Source: Atopsyche davidsoni
Lineage: Eukaryota > Arthropoda > Insecta > Trichoptera > Hydrobiosidae
Assembly: GCA_022113835.1 (NCBI GenBank)
Contig: JAILWY010000002.1
Location: 3,574,501 to 3,638,500, forward strand
Direction of reading: 5' to 3'
Length of the DNA: 64,000 bases
The notes beneath the pieces were generated by a model. The model did no database searches. It was given only the letters and a program-made list of their open reading frames with translations, and was not told the DNA's origin. Position 1 is the first letter of the stretch. Each line of letters starts with the position of its first letter. Positions 1 through 14,240 of the stretch are shown piece after piece. The translations under genes were made by a program, and so were the position numbers.

Positions 1-3000
1 TTTACCATGATAATGTTCAGTTTACAGACTTTATGGTCGGTTGAATTTTGACAGGTAAGTGTATACTTCAACCATAATCAAAGCATCTAAAAAGTTTAAA
101 ATATTATAAACGTTTGCTCCGCTGTAAAAAATACCGCAAATTATAGATAATAATATTACTTAAAAAAGGTAAACTTTTTTATATTGCAATTTATCTTGAT
201 AGATGTAATATTTATTTTTATGTTGAAGTGGTGTAAAGTTTTTTCGTCTCGTTGGAATGCATAGAATGTACACAGAGTCACGAGCGCAGTAAATGTATAT
301 TACTTCTATACAAGGTGCTACAAAACTTGTCCCAGACCTCTCAATCTGATATCGCATTTGAATACTAAGCATAGAAATAAAAAAAAACTCCTTAACGCTC
401 AAGTCAAAAGTATGACGTCACAATCTTGTAAGGCACTTTTCTAGAACTGCAACGGTTTAAAACAAGTTGTATTTCATGAGGTAGTAATGATACCAGGTTT
501 AAAAGCCTGAAACGTGCTTGGAATCACCCTGTTAATTTTATAAATTGTACATATAATTATACGGCATTCACCTAACAGAATGTGCACGTAGAAGAAGCAT
601 AAGCACGGCTTGGTTTGCCTTAATTACTGGAGTCAACTGCAGTTTCAGAGCAATGCATTTGTTAATGTAGACGATTCGTTGCAGCTGACTTCAATTAGCT
701 ATGGTAACTAAGCTGCGATTTTAATTATGAATATTATTTTACAGTGGCGTGCAGTGGGTATTAAATTCACGCAAGTTATTGAGTTGTCATAAAAATAACA
801 ACTACCTTGGATGCACTTCTATCACCAGCAAAAATATATATTTTCTGAACATTCGTTTAGGTTTTTTTTTGTCTGTTTTCAATTCACACGTGTGCATCTG
901 AGGTTTGATTTTTTACTCTCATCACATCGCAGAGTGTTTCAGAAAACTCGGTTTTGATCGATCAAGCCAACATTTTCTCTCGACCACTTCTGCTTGAATA
1001 ATTACATAAAACAATAAAGTTTCTCTCGGCGTGCTAATGACTCAGTCCATCGGCTCGCTCTTCAGAACTCGACTCACACCACTGAAAACCGCTCAATTTT
1101 CGGTGAGAGCTTGTTTGCGTTTATACAAGGAAATAATTCGTGTTTACATTTAGCGTTTTACCTTTCAGAGCCTGCTTGAGGAGCGCCAATATTTACGCCG
1201 GCGATGGGCACAATCGATTTATCACAGCGAACTTATTCGAACCGTTCAAGATACAAATGAACAAAAGGCCAAAAATTTTAATACATAAACTATAAATACG
1301 TCAAAATATTTCAAACAAAATATAACGGATAAAATGTTTTTTTGGGAAATAATTATTTTTGTGACAATTTGTTATGTGGCTAAAAATTTATTCAAACTCA
1401 AATTTTAAATGAGTTGTTATTTTAAGTTTATTTTGTCGAAATATGACTGATATTATTCATTGATTTACCAATTTATTTTATTCATTAATTCAATTACACG
1501 GATGAATGGGTATCTTTGATGTTTATTATAAAAACGGGAAACACTGTAGCTTACAGTATTTTATAATAGTAGATTTTTTATTTAGAAGAAGCATTAGCGG
1601 TTGTATCTGGCTTTGTACGCCCACGGGCATTCGATTCGTTACGTTAGATATGTTTAATCGATTTTTCGATTATGCCCATCACTAGCCGACATTCACCACT
1701 TAAATACTTTCAAAGCAAATATATACAAATTAGCGTCGTGACGTCATATGTTTGAAATCTTGATGGCGGTGTCCCACTTTGCGGGCGGAATTTTGATTTC
1801 TTATTTTAATATTTATTTTTGGGATCGGTTCCTCTGGAACTCTAATTGAGTCTAAATGTGAATATTATGCGCAATTTAAGATGGCGTCATTGATACGAAA
1901 TGCCGGCACTTGAGCGCATTGAATGGTAATGATTACATCAAACGTCACTGTCGTGAATCGATAATTTACTAAGCGCTTGCGTCACGTATCGTGTGAATAG
2001 ATTTTTCACCATTATTGTACTGGAATTGATAAATTATATTTTATTTCTTCTTATTCTAGATGGTGGGAGTGGGCTATAGGTCTAAATTTCAAATATAAAT
2101 TTTTCAATCATAAGTCCCGAAGATGGTCCCTTCAAAAATAACTATCACTTGTGTTGATTTTATTGCTGTCAGCTACTTTTGTCCAAAAATCTTTTTTAAT
2201 AATACCATTGGATTTTTTAACATGGCTTCTGCGAAGATGAAGATGATTCTCTTTTATATACAGAATTAAATCATATTACTGATCTGTAGAATTAAGTATA
2301 TTCTAAGAAAAGTAAACAAATTATATGTGAGTAATTAAGCGCCGCAAAGAGGCTTACGGGGTTCCTGAAAGCATGTATAGTGCTCGACAAAACCATTCAA
2401 ATACTCGGAATACTGTGCCGAGACTGAGCTGAGGGCCTTAAGTCGGCTGATCCATCAAATATGAAGACTAATCTTTATTTTAATCGCATTTGCGGCTTAG
2501 GTTAGTACGGCCGGTCATATAAATGGCCTCCATTAGGGGGGACCCTGGGGACCCGCGGACATGTTCCCCCCACCCAGTTTATATTAGGCCTAGGTTACGG
2601 GGATTTATATTCTGGCTGTTGGCTTACTGACGTTTTCGGAATAATAAAATTTTAAATATATATATATCTACTTGATAAAATCATTATATTCAATCATTGT
2701 TTGTTGAAAATATAAAATTCAATTGGCACACCTGCTTGAGCGTTTTTGCCGTTTCTAGATTTTGGTGATTGAAAATAGATCATGAAAATATTTTGACTTC
2801 GTTACGAATACGTTAATTAAATTTCCAAAAACGGGGAATTTCATTATATATATAAATACTCCACCGCTGAAGCCTCCCGTCTGACGGTGTCAGGTTCCAG
2901 GTCGCGCAGTGTAACCGAAGCCTTACGGAGTTAATTCATTTCGGGAATTAAACCGCAAGATGGGCGGACGGAGTACTTATAGGTTATTTTAACTTTTCGG

Positions 3001-4595
3001 GTAATTGTCGGTTGTAAAAGTTAAGTACCGGGTGTTTCCGAGGCACGCCGGTATCGTGTCTTATTAACGAGTCTGTAGGCATTTTGAATTTTTCGTAATT
3101 AGCAAGGTTTTTTTTTTACTTCTCTATGTAAGATTTTTACTACCCTAGTTTGAGTTTTAAGTGGATCTTTTTTAACTAACCATAAAAGTGTACTTAAAAA
3201 TGCTGAAATATTTTAAAAGAAAAATCTATCATATATTATATATGGATTTATGATAACGCATTTTAAGGGCTTATTTAGACTGAAACAACCCTCAAAATTT
3301 ATCGTAATATCCTATCCATATTAGTTACTTGTCAACTGTCATGTAATTTTGAAAAAAGTAATTAGTGTTAAAATATTTTCGTATCTTTATAATAAATATT
3401 TAAATGTATGTACCTCCATATTTTATAATCAAAAAGTTAATCATATATATCTTGCACGTTTTAAAATATAAAGTCCATAATTCATATTTTGATGAGATCT
3501 AATATTATTATTTTTTATTAGTTCATTACTGTTTTTTTTGAACTTCTATATAAAAAATACTTTATGCGATTATGTTAAATTAACAATTATGTTGATTTAT
3601 AAGTATAGAACTGTAATAGCATAGTTTATGTGGACAATAGTTAAGCTTGTAACGTACGGATAAAACTTTATGCTACATCTTGAAAGCATTTATTCCAATC
3701 ACGTCAAGAGAAAGAACTTTAATTAAACTAAAAGCCGCAAACTCTCGCCTAAATATTACACCTCTCATAATTACTTGTGAGTGGGTAGGATAAAATTTCT
3801 TTCATTCTGTAAATAGATTCTCCAGCCATCGAAATAGCAATTAGGTATTCATGTATACTTACCACGTACCCGTGCATTAGATATATAATATCTTCGCCAT
3901 AATTACCGATATAACCCGTTTTTCAGAGTGTACCTGTAATAATTATACGTCCAGGTATGCCAAATACATACAATTAATGAGTAAACGTAATAGTTCATAA
4001 GCGGTAGCCGCCATCATTATGGGGGCAGAATAAAATATCAATTAAGCACCTCGGAAACCGCCAGGTGTGAAAAGAAAGGTACAAGCGATACGTAGCAATT
4101 AATTTTATGTCTAGTGTAAAATTTTAATTTTAAATTTTTTAGTATTGTTCAGTACATCCTAAAATTCATTTTTTTAAGTAGCTCAACACCCAAGAAGCCA
4201 GATATTATTGTCCTGCCAAAACCTACGAATACACCTAATATTTATTGTTATTTTTACAAGGCACGTGCTAACTCACGGCCCACACGAAGGCGCGGTCTCT
4301 CTAAAAGCTTTCCACCGCGGAGGGACCTCCAGAGGTCACGATAAACAAAAGCGCATACAAATCACCGAGCCCGACATATGGCATCACAAACATTTTCAAG
4401 AAAAAATAACAAAGCGGAAAAAAACGTGTTTCCAAATTTGTATGGCGACCTTTATGCCGCGGCGTGCTCGGGAGAGGCACAGAAGCGCAGCAGCCTGTTG
4501 TCATAAGTGGAAAAGACCCAGCTTAAAATAATATTTATCGAGTCACGGAAGAAGTGTAGATAAACGTTTTTTTTTTAATTATTTCTTAGTGCAAT
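1..4595. other. AT-rich desert, no gene seen
   Basis: No coding signal. CAG|GTAAGT at 52-60 is a perfect donor on the plus strand, but the possible exon is cut by the window edge. A GC-richer patch with C/G runs lies at 2515-2580, and 4275-4500 is a GC-enriched island open on both strands without protein features. 1666-1685 carries a CCCATCACTA repeat end. Confidence 0.6.
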
Positions 4596-4910
4596 ACACA
4601 CGCTGCGACTCAACTGACAACCGAACAGTGGTAAAAACCACGTCGCCGCACAATTTTCGACCGACTTGCAATATGAGCCAATACTACTCTTTTGCGTTGT
4701 TTACTTAGGCAAAACCGTAAAAAACGTTGCAAGCTGGTTCTCTACGCAAAAAAAAATCCGACTATAGAGTCCGAATTTATAGTTTTATCTGAGCAACAAA
4801 TACAAAATGGGTCGCTATAGACTGGTTCGCTTGCAAGTTGCTTCACTTGCTTACACGAAGAAAAGCTGCTTACACACGTTGCGACTTAACCGACAGTCGA
4901 ATTGTATCTG
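4596..4910. repeat. Repeat remnant related to the 53-kb element
   Basis: CACGCTGCGACTCAACTGAC (about 4599) recurs as CACGTTGCGACTTAACCGAC (about 4875), a diverged direct repeat of some 33 bp. ACCGACTTGCAATATG with TTGTTTACTTAGGCAAAACC at 4660-4724 matches 53280-53345. A short open frame across 4807-5022 has no recognisable protein features. Confidence 0.5.
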
Positions 4911-7900
4911 GCCAATAGCTTTGCTAGAGTTGTTTATCTTAAATGTATTCACTTTATCAATTGGCTCTTCTCTTTTAAAAATGACTAAAAAATCAATACA
5001 CTACCCAAGTACAATGGACTAATTTAATTTTTTTCTAAAGTTGAATTATTTTAGATAACAATCAATTGATTAAGTAATTTTAATTATTAAACATCCAGAT
5101 ATACATAATTGATTATCCGCAATAAAATTTTGATAACATATTTTGTGAAATATTTCAAAATTAAATAATTGACTGCTATCGATTTTTGTTGATTTTTCAT
5201 TCAAACGAATCGATGATTGCAAATATTTAATTGAACGATTTTTATTTTAGATTCCGTTATTTTTATAAATGTGACTGAATCATCAATTAATTTGTCCTTC
5301 AATTCAACTAACTATACGTTCAATTTATTTTTCCGTTATTTCTGATTATTCATCAGAATAAATTGAATATTGTGAATCCAAATTCGATTATTGAAATATT
5401 TGATGATTCGATAAAACTTTAATTCATTATTCATTCGAATTAATGTATTTTTGCCAATAATCTACAATTCGGTAATGCCTATCATTAGTTACAATACATA
5501 TAACAAGTTGTGCCCGAAATGCGAAAACCATCCCCTAAAACCGGACCGAAGATGAATCCCAGGGAATCCCGACTACCCCCTTTTAAGGCCGATATTGCAG
5601 AGGGTTGATTATAATAAATGCAATATGTAATAAGTTTTTTTGTTTCGTTAGGTCTGACAAAGAAAAAACAGAGTAGTATTTACTCTTTATGCTTGATGGT
5701 TTGATGGAAATCTTTATAGTTGTTAGAACCCCACTGAGTAAATTATGTAAAATAAATCCTTTTATTAGTTTTTTTTGTCTGTATATATATATCTCATTGG
5801 ATATATCCAATTTTACAACTTTGTTCTGACAACAAAATAAAACTGCATAGAGAATAAAGTTTCACGTTTTTCAAGTGATAATTTTATTTATTATCAACAT
5901 TTAAGTGACTTATCTCCCGATGTTTTATATAGCGATAGCTTCTTATGTACTTATAAAAAATTCTACTTTAAGAGATCAAAAAAGATGTTGACAACCATAA
6001 AATACAATTGATATTGTGAGGCATTCGCTGTGAAGTACTCTTTTTGCCACATTGGCAGTGTCAAATAAATAAAAGTAGAAATAGCAAGTAGTTTCACAGA
6101 GTTAAAAATCAGTTTTATTTAATTTATATTTAAATAATTACTCTCGTTTAATTTAAGACACGGTGGCTAATAAAAAGGGGAGGTATGGTTTTAAATACTT
6201 CTAGTATTAAGTGTTTTTTTCTGTCCTTTTATAGCGTATATTTCAAGCGCATCTACTGAATTGTTGGTAATTAGCTATTAAGTTCTTATTCAATATAATT
6301 TTTTTTAATCGATATTACGTTAATACTGCGTATTGAACAGTGTATATATTCCTATTTGATATTTAGCAAGAGATGATTGATTGATCAGATGAATACTATA
6401 CAGGTAGAAATATTGTAATCGTTAATCAATGTACACGTTAATCAATTATGAATACGGCGCCATTGCCTTAGCGTCGGTGTCAATGTCTAAAAGATCGGAG
6501 TAGATTATAAAGAATTTGTATTGAGATTCAATAGAAATTATCTGCTTGATATTGGCACAATCAACTCATAGGTAATCATCGATTGTTTAAGATTGCATAT
6601 TTTAATAATTTGCGAAAATAAATCGTTAATGTTTTATCGTGGACAATCAAATCTTGATTAAAGCAAAATATAATTTAAAAATATCATGCTAGCAGTTTAT
6701 ATTTAGATTGGGAGTTAGGTTAATGTTGCAAGCTAGAGTTGTTGGAGTTAACCTAAAAAATATAAAATAATTCAAGACTTTTTTTGTTTTACATTTTATT
6801 AATGACATAAGTTGGTAAAAGTTTTTTTTGTTCATTTTTTTTTTCTTTGTTTTCATCGCCAAAAGACTAAATGGTATTTTTATAAATGAAGTATCATGCA
6901 TCATATAAATATATTATGCTTTTATGCTATGGAAGATGAAAGTAGGTTTATTTTTTGTACGTAAAATTAAAAGTACTCGGAAGTTGTAAATATGTATAAA
7001 TGAGATTTCACCAAAATAAATTCACTATAGAGGCATCAAAACAAAGACAGACAATTTAAAGCATATCCAAAAACCTTAAACTGCCCCTTCCACCGTCACT
7101 TTTTAATTCGAAAAATATAAGATATTGGAATATTTACGACCTCTTCTGCGCGCCATATTTTACTTTTAAAAAGTCGCTGCGTCTATCTTTACTACCAATA
7201 AACCTCCCGAAACGCTAAGAGATGCAAAGTTAGTTTATAACTCCGGCTTTACGGCGAGGCCCTCCCCACACGCTTCCCAGAAAAATCTTCGCCTGAACAG
7301 AGGCGCGAGCTGGTCTCCCAATAAAATTTTATGGGGAGAATATATTTTTTAAATTTAAGGCACCCCTTGCAGAGAGCTCCTACAGCCTGAAACCGGCTCG
7401 CGACACCAAAGGGGCCGCCCCCCGTTTCACAATACAACGATAATTTGGGATACAGCCTTAACGTTCAGTTTTTTGAACGACTGTAATAATTTCTTAAGAT
7501 TTTATACCCTTATAAAATTCTTTTTAAATATACTTTATATTTTATGGTCGATACAAGCACTTATAGTGTACCTGCTGTAAAAAAATCTTTTAGAAAGCAA
7601 CAGTCTTGTTAACTCAGCGTACAGCTATTCTGTTATGGCAAGCATTTTTGTTTGTACGTGGCTTTACAATACAATATACAAATACAATATTTCATATTTT
7701 TAAAAAATACTGCACATTTAAATTACCTTATAAAGCGAAAAGAGTGTGCGTATAAATTGATAAAATTATAATTACAGATATTTATCAAATGAGTATGAAA
7801 TAACAATAGTGCGGTTTAATTATTTATTTGTCGGGTTTTTTTGTATTGTTTATTTTTGCAATATTGTTGCCATTCTGAGATTATATCTGTGTCAATTTTT

Positions 7901-10900
7901 TGGCACAGTAAACAATAAAATTTAAGTGTGTCAAAAATCATTGTTACAAATCAGCTGATCTAAATCAGAAAACTGAAATCTTATCGGTTGAGAAACGCCG
8001 GGCAAACGCCAAGAAACCATTAGCAATGTGTTTTTTTTTTTTTTTTCGTATTTTATACACATTTTTGTTTATCACAGTGTTAATTGACGGTGACCAATTG
8101 AGGCGGTAGTTTTTATTTGTTATAAAATTCTACTGTGACCTAAATATGAAATGGTCAGAAGGCTGCGTTACAGAACGTTTATTTAATTTCACGCTTGAAA
8201 TGCCATGCTAAAAAATCCGGTATTTCTTTTTCATCAGCAATTTCACAAAAAACGAGTTAAATAAAATTGATAAAATAGGCAATTATTATTTTTAAATAAC
8301 CAGTTTCGAATCTATGCCGTGCTTATTTTTTCCGATTGATATATTATATACAATAATATAAAAGTATATAAAATATTTATTATATGCACGGGTGACATCT
8401 TGGCTTAGATAATTTGCTTTGAAACTGCAGGGAGAGGAGAAAATTATAAATCAATAAATATTTGAACATTGAAACGTATATAGAATTAATATTGCGTATC
8501 CAAAAAAATTTCATAACATAGGATCAATAATCAAAATTTCTTCCTTTCTTTTAATCTAAACAAATTTCAGCAACAGTGCTAATACTTATAAGCATATGCA
8601 TAGATTTCAATTATTTCACTCATAGTTAGTTAATTGTAATATTTCCATGGACCATCTCCAGGGATTTTGAACAGAATCAGAAACAGCTCAACACCCAAGA
8701 AACCACATCAAACCAACTTTCTTCGACTGTTTTCTATGTTTAAAATGAAATCTATGATTAGGATATTTCTTTATAAATATACCCACAGGGCATAAGCATT
8801 TAGATAAGACCGTTTCAGCATTTTTTTCGCTTCGGAGTTTCTACGAAAATATTTATTAAAATTTGTCTAGACGGAGCAATTTCGCTGGGGTTTCTAATAA
8901 AGGTAACTGAGTTTCTCTCAGTCGAGACGGGGGCACGTTTCTTCGAACAATTAGGGGAAAGAAATACAAGCGAGTTGTTCCGGAATAATTATTCCAGGGG
9001 TGCAGAAATCTGCAGCCTTCGCATCGGCTGGAGTGATTTGCATTTTGGTACATCCAGCTGACGCCTCTAAAGGTTCTGATAATTGCATTGTTAAGTGCAT
9101 GGTTATAGCTGAAAAGTGCACTGTTTTATAATTGATTAATATTTACAGCTCAAAAGCAGAAGTTTTTTTATTTAAATTTATAATTGATTGTATTTTAGCG
9201 ACGCGTTATTATTTATATATTCAATGTTTGTGACAGAAAGTACTTAGAGAAATTTTTAATGAATTAACCATAGTAATGATACGAATTAGGTAAACAATTT
9301 TGCTGTTAAAAAGATATTTGGTTTTTAACAGTAATACATTAATTATCAAAATATTTAGTATTTGGTTTAACAGGTACACTATTAGATATTTATATTCATG
9401 AAAACCTGACAGTCATCATCCTTTATTATGATGTCGTGTGCAGTCACTCTGTGTCTAGACGTCGAGTGGTATAAACACCGTGAATGAATTTTAAATTTAA
9501 AGACAGTTTACCGACCCAGCCTTAACTTTTTATACAAATTTTTTTTATTGAAATAACGACACATATTGAGAGAGATAAGTGTATAACAATTCAAGGACAT
9601 TTTTTATTAACGCTTAATTAATGTTACGAGTCTTGAAAATTAGGTCTTTGTGTGATAATGAATGTTCTGAATACCAGAATCTTTGTTCTAATAGATATTG
9701 ATATCCATAATTTGATATACAAATGAGCAATAAGGCAAGCAGGAGATGCATTCATACGCAATGACGGCTTTCTCCAGCATTCTTTTTACTATATACATTG
9801 AAATCACAAAAACCTGCACTATTTAGGGGTTTTTTTTAACAAATGGCATTTCATGCCTTTCAACTGTGCAGAATTTAAAAATCTCGTAAAATGAATTACT
9901 TCCCTTGGGTTAAAACACACGACTCACAGTGTACAAACAAACGTGCTAGTCACCAGGCATGTGAGCAGTTTACACAAGTTCTGTGAAACTGTAGTAAAAA
10001 AATCGATTCGAGGAATCCACGAGGAGTTTTAATAATACAGCGGACACATTTCAAAGCTCTGCATTTCTACAAATTCAATTTATTTCCCAAACAATACGAT
10101 AATGCGCGTAATCCTCGGGCAGAATTCCATCAATAACCGCGCACCATCTGCACAATGAGCTCATATCTGAGAACTCCGGTACTAACCAAAGTTCCGAGAC
10201 TGGAATAAATCACAAACAAGCTAAGCGGCTTTCCGAAGGGACGCCGGAGCTTTTTTCAATAGACGAACTGCACACGGCGCATTGAAAGGTCCTGAAAAGA
10301 AATTTACAATCGTCATTTGGACCTGTTCCCGCAGGGAGGGGTTTGGAGGCTCAGTCGGCACCACCCAAAGTGCAGAGCCTCAAAGTGACGTCGAGTCCTT
10401 GTGATGTCCAAACCCCGCCGTACTAAGCAGTCACTTAAATGTTTTTTTAGACATTGTTTTGCCCCCCCAAACATATAACCAGAAATCCATGTGAGGCCCA
10501 TCAACATGGTTATAAATAGACCTATGAAAACTATGTAAATATTGTACAAAAATATATCATTGATACTCACAGCAAGCACTTGTGTGGTCGTGCTTCGACT
10601 TTATAATGAATATGCAATGACGCTGATAAAACTTGTTAACGTTGAGTAGGTTGAGAAAATGATAACATACAAATTTCAGATACAACTAAACTTTTTGAAA
10701 ACGAGGTTTTTTTTTCATTCAATGTTTGAATATTGTATAATGCTATTTGCGCTGCAGCCTTGCATATGACGTCACAGATCTGATTTCAGGCCTTGCAGTG
10801 GTAGGTGGCGTTGCCTAAGCCTCCGTGCGCAGTTTACTGGAGAATAAATAAGTGGAGAACATAAAGGACGGCTTACAAAGGGGACAAACTAGCACCCCGC

Positions 10901-13066
10901 GGAGCACCCCGATTCAGGACCGGTCTAAATTGATATACGACGCTTTCTATGTGAATTTTATCCTACCCTGTATACAGGGTGGCCATTGCACTGCTACTCT
11001 AGAGAAAGTGTTACGGATATTTTTAGGTGTATTGAGAATCGGGGTAAATAAATTATCGAACCTTTCTTTTATTCAGAAGCACGATCATTAAGTAAACAAA
11101 AAGTGTAACGAAGAAAACCTGCGAACTAAAAGAGCATACTTGTAAAATAGCTCCGTTGATTTAAACGGGATTATTTATTTTTTGTATTGAGTCACACGAT
11201 ACAAGCGTGAAATAACAAAAAAAATATTTTTAGTTTGTTTAAGGGAGAGAAGTAGGATTTAAATCTGTACGCCCTTGTTTATGCAATTTGGTGACTAACA
11301 ACGGATACATCAAAACAAATAAACTAAAGAAGGTATTATTTTTCAAGGATTCAATCATATATCTGTCAAGAGTCAACAAACTTTTATATTTCATCAATAA
11401 AGCATGCTTTTTATATATTTTTCAAACAGTCCAGTTACTCTAATAAATAAATAACTGAATAGGATTTAAGTAACGGTCGGTTGTATTTTTTGTGTACAAA
11501 CGAGCGCAGAGCCACACTGTATAGCACAACTTTCTACAAAACTCCGAACCCCGGGTCTTGAGTAATGACGCCGGGAATCGCAAAAATATGACGGTTTTTG
11601 TTCACCTTGATAGACAGCTAGCGTTTCGGAGAGTTTGTTATTGGCCTTGTTCAAGTTGTTTTGTTAGCCCGCGGATCCGCTTGAACGACGGCAGACGGTT
11701 TTATTGTCAAAGTTTAGTCGAGCAAGAAATGCATTATTTTCGTTGAAACCTGAATCTTCACACCGACACGAAAGATTTGGGTATTTAAATATTTTTCATA
11801 TTGATTTTTTTATTATTATTTTCAACGGAGGGGGCCTTTAATATGACGTTGGATTATTGAGATAAATTCTATTATGCGTGAAAATTTCTTTAGGAATTAT
11901 TTTATATTAATATTATTAGTTATGAAGCTTATTTGAGCTTCCATTTTATACTGCAGTACTCAAAGCTAAATGTACTACAGTGCCATCAATAAATTAACAA
12001 TAATAAAAATATTTTATTTTACTTTTGATTTTGGTCCAAAGAATCATAAAAAACGAACAATTCGTATCTTCAGGATCTGTCATAGGAAATAAATTTAAAA
12101 ACCGATAAACGATTACGCTTGCGAAGTTTCAGGAAAAGATGCTGAAAAAAAAATAAACCGAAAAAATATATAATAAACATTATTACATATTACATTGTTT
12201 GCTTTCTTCTCCGTCTCCAACCGACCATTTCTTTGGGGACGCTAGACAAAAGGCTCCGGAATATAATACCCATATTTACGTTAGTACATTTGAAAGGGAT
12301 TTTTTTAAAGTCTCCCTTGATTTTTTTTCTAGATGGCGCCGCACCCGAGTTCTCACAGGCTTGGATCTGGCGATTGTCACTATTTTTTATATAACTTTAC
12401 AATAACACGTTTCTTTATCATTATTGATCAAGCAAAACGTGAGTGCTGGTGTTTCGATAAGAGAAATACACTTTGGCATGTTCAGCCGTGTGAAAATCAT
12501 AATCCTTGAATTTATTTAGTGCTGTGAAAGCCTTGTGGGACAGTTGCCGAATTGATTGCGCTAAACCTTATTGATACAAAGGTATAAACGATTTGTCAAG
12601 ATTTTACTGTAAATAAAATACATCGCTTAGTATAAATTATTTTAGAATTTCTTTTCGTACTAGTTTCTGAGATGTATTATACATGAACATGCAGTGATTA
12701 ATTTTAATATAGAAATTCATTCATAAATGAAATCAAACTAAAAATAATACAGTAACAGAAAAAAATACCCTGTAGGTTATAAATTAATTCGGATGAATTT
12801 CTAAAATACATTTATTTATTAGAAAGCTATAAATCTGCAATTTTAATTTATAGATGCGACGGTTTTGCCAAAAATTAAGGTTGTCACTGATGGTTATTTC
12901 TTCTTATTTATTTTTTTATGAAACCGGTAACATTATAATTAATATATAGTGTAATTATACAGCAATATTTAAACTTTATTTACGGATACGGCCGCAAATA
13001 AAAAGTTTAATCAACAAATCTATATTCACTGCTTAGAAGACAGGTTTAAATAGTATAATTGTATAA
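4911..13066. other. AT-rich desert with GC-enriched islands
   Basis: No gene seen. Non-repetitive GC-richer islands stand out at 7230-7440, 8870-9060 and 10080-10450. Each keeps short open frames on both strands but none shows splice sites or recognisable protein. 5100-5490 and 6300-6640 are AT-rich, with words like the CCCATCACTA family. Confidence 0.55.
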
Positions 13067-13185
13067 CAATGATAAAAGTACCTTTGTATTTTGTCTTCAT
13101 TTTGAGTTTATTAAAATTATTTGCATTAGTATTTTCGACCCAATACACTAAGTGAAGACAAAATAAAAAGGTACTTTTATCATTG
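13067..13185. repeat. Short hairpin: 33-bp arms, 53-bp loop
   Basis: Arms 13067-13099 (CAATGATAAAAGTACCTTTG...) and 13153-13185 are reverse complements with a single mismatch. There are no TE ends or duplicated flanks. Arm length and total size (119 nt) resemble a pre-miRNA-like hairpin, but a decayed MITE is at least as likely. Confidence 0.75.
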
Positions 13186-13806
13186 TAATAAAGAATCTTC
13201 ACGAATCAAATGCCTTGTCCTTCGACAAGAGTATAATTGTAAACATTTCTTCATCACAACAGACTGGTTAAATTTGTAACACTCCATATTTGAGTTAGTC
13301 AGCCCAAAAGTTTGAAGGAGCCCTCAATAGGCGAAAGCGCTTAAAAATATGAATAATGCTTTCAGGAATATACGAGGATAGCTCTCGTTAATACGTATTT
13401 TAAATTTCTAGTACAAACAGCTTATTTTTTTAAGGGTGAGGCGGATCAATGCAAATCGAGCGAGGGTAAGTGCGAACCGTTTCAGTTTACACAGCGAGTC
13501 GAATTCCGCACGTAAATTCGGCTGGATTCTTTTCTAAGGGATGATTCTGGCCGCGGACGCGGGGCGGTAAAACTAATTGCACGTGAAAGAGTTGGGGGTT
13601 GGGGTGCTTCGGATTCGGCTGCAGTTGACGTTGGATATATTTTAGGGGAGACTTAATCGCCGGCTCTGGAGCCTTTGTGGGGTATCGCCAGCGTGTGCAC
13701 AATGTGCACTAATGCATTTTTAGCCCCGGGGCGCAGTTCGGCTCGTTTTGAGGGACGCTTGTTATTTTGAATATTATATAAAAAAAAAACTAAAAAATAT
13801 ATATAC

Positions 13807-13814
<8 letters not shown>
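13186..13814. other. GC-enriched island before the (TA)n tract
   Basis: 13440-13745 is distinctly GC-richer (for example GGCCGCGGACGCGGGGCGG near 13550). Open on the minus strand for 71 codons but with proline-rich nonspecific content. No gene called. Confidence 0.5.
13321..13343. repeat. Short dispersed motif CCCTCAAnAGGCGAAAGyGCTTAA
   Basis: CCCTCAATAGGCGAAAGCGC here and CCCTCAAAAGGCGAAAGTGC at 42848-42870; a diverged relative GCCCCTGAAAGACAAAGGCG lies at 46763-46789 and GCCCCTGAAAGACAAA at 51006. Probably ends of one decayed repeat family of unknown class. Confidence 0.45.

Positions 13815-13886
<72 letters not shown>
13815..13886. repeat. (TA)n microsatellite
   Basis: 72 bp of uninterrupted AT dinucleotides, preceded by an imperfect ATATACATATATAAATA run. 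It abuts the outer segment of the SINE dimer. An open frame of alternating Tyr-Ile across it is an artefact. Confidence 0.97.
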
Positions 13887-13891
<5 letters not shown>

Positions 13892-14240
13892 ATTTTTTGT
13901 GAAGACCGTCTCACAGGAAGTACGATTTTTGCCTATACAGGTTTTATTGATTGATAATGATTAAGTATTTTTTTTGAAATATTGAAAATTGATTTAAGAA
14001 ACTCTTAAAAAAATATCATCGTGATTTAATTGGCATAATAAGTACGTTGTTTCACTTATAGGATATGATTGTTAAAAATTCTTGCTTAGCAGTAGTGATT
14101 CGTTGGTATAATTGGTAATGCACCGGCCATGTAAGCTTGGGGATGTGGGTTCAAATCCCACACAACTCACGATTATATTTTTCTAAGAGTTTCTTTAATC
14201 AATTTTCAATATTTTAAAAAATGTACTTGATCATTATCAA
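13884..14240. repeat. Older copy of the inverted SINE dimer
   Basis: Imperfect inverted arms of about 73 bp at 13952-14025 and 14168-14240 (TTGATAATGATTAAGT against its complement) surround a forward tRNA-like head at 14097-14169. In this copy the left tRNA-like head is lost and replaced by ATTTAATTGGCATAATAAG. The spacer TTGTTTCACTTATAGGATAT and the outer segment 13884-13951 match the copy near 51.7 kb. A (TA)n tract abuts the left end. Confidence 0.85.
14097..14169 (+). ncRNA. tRNA-like SINE head (14.1 kb copy)
   Basis: It has a perfect A box TGGTATAATTGG (pattern TRGYNNANNNGG) and B box GGTTCAAATCC. The T arm is fully paired and a four-pair D stem can be drawn. The acceptor stem has mismatches and the anticodon arm is degraded. 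It is a SINE promoter relic, not a tRNA gene. Confidence 0.7.

Noticed and set aside
13748..13954. 68-codon frame with an alternating Tyr-Ile run
   Set aside because: It is a translation of the (TA)n tract.
14097..14169. Functional tRNA gene
   Set aside because: A and B boxes are intact, but acceptor and anticodon stems are mismatched and the unit recurs with SINE tails.
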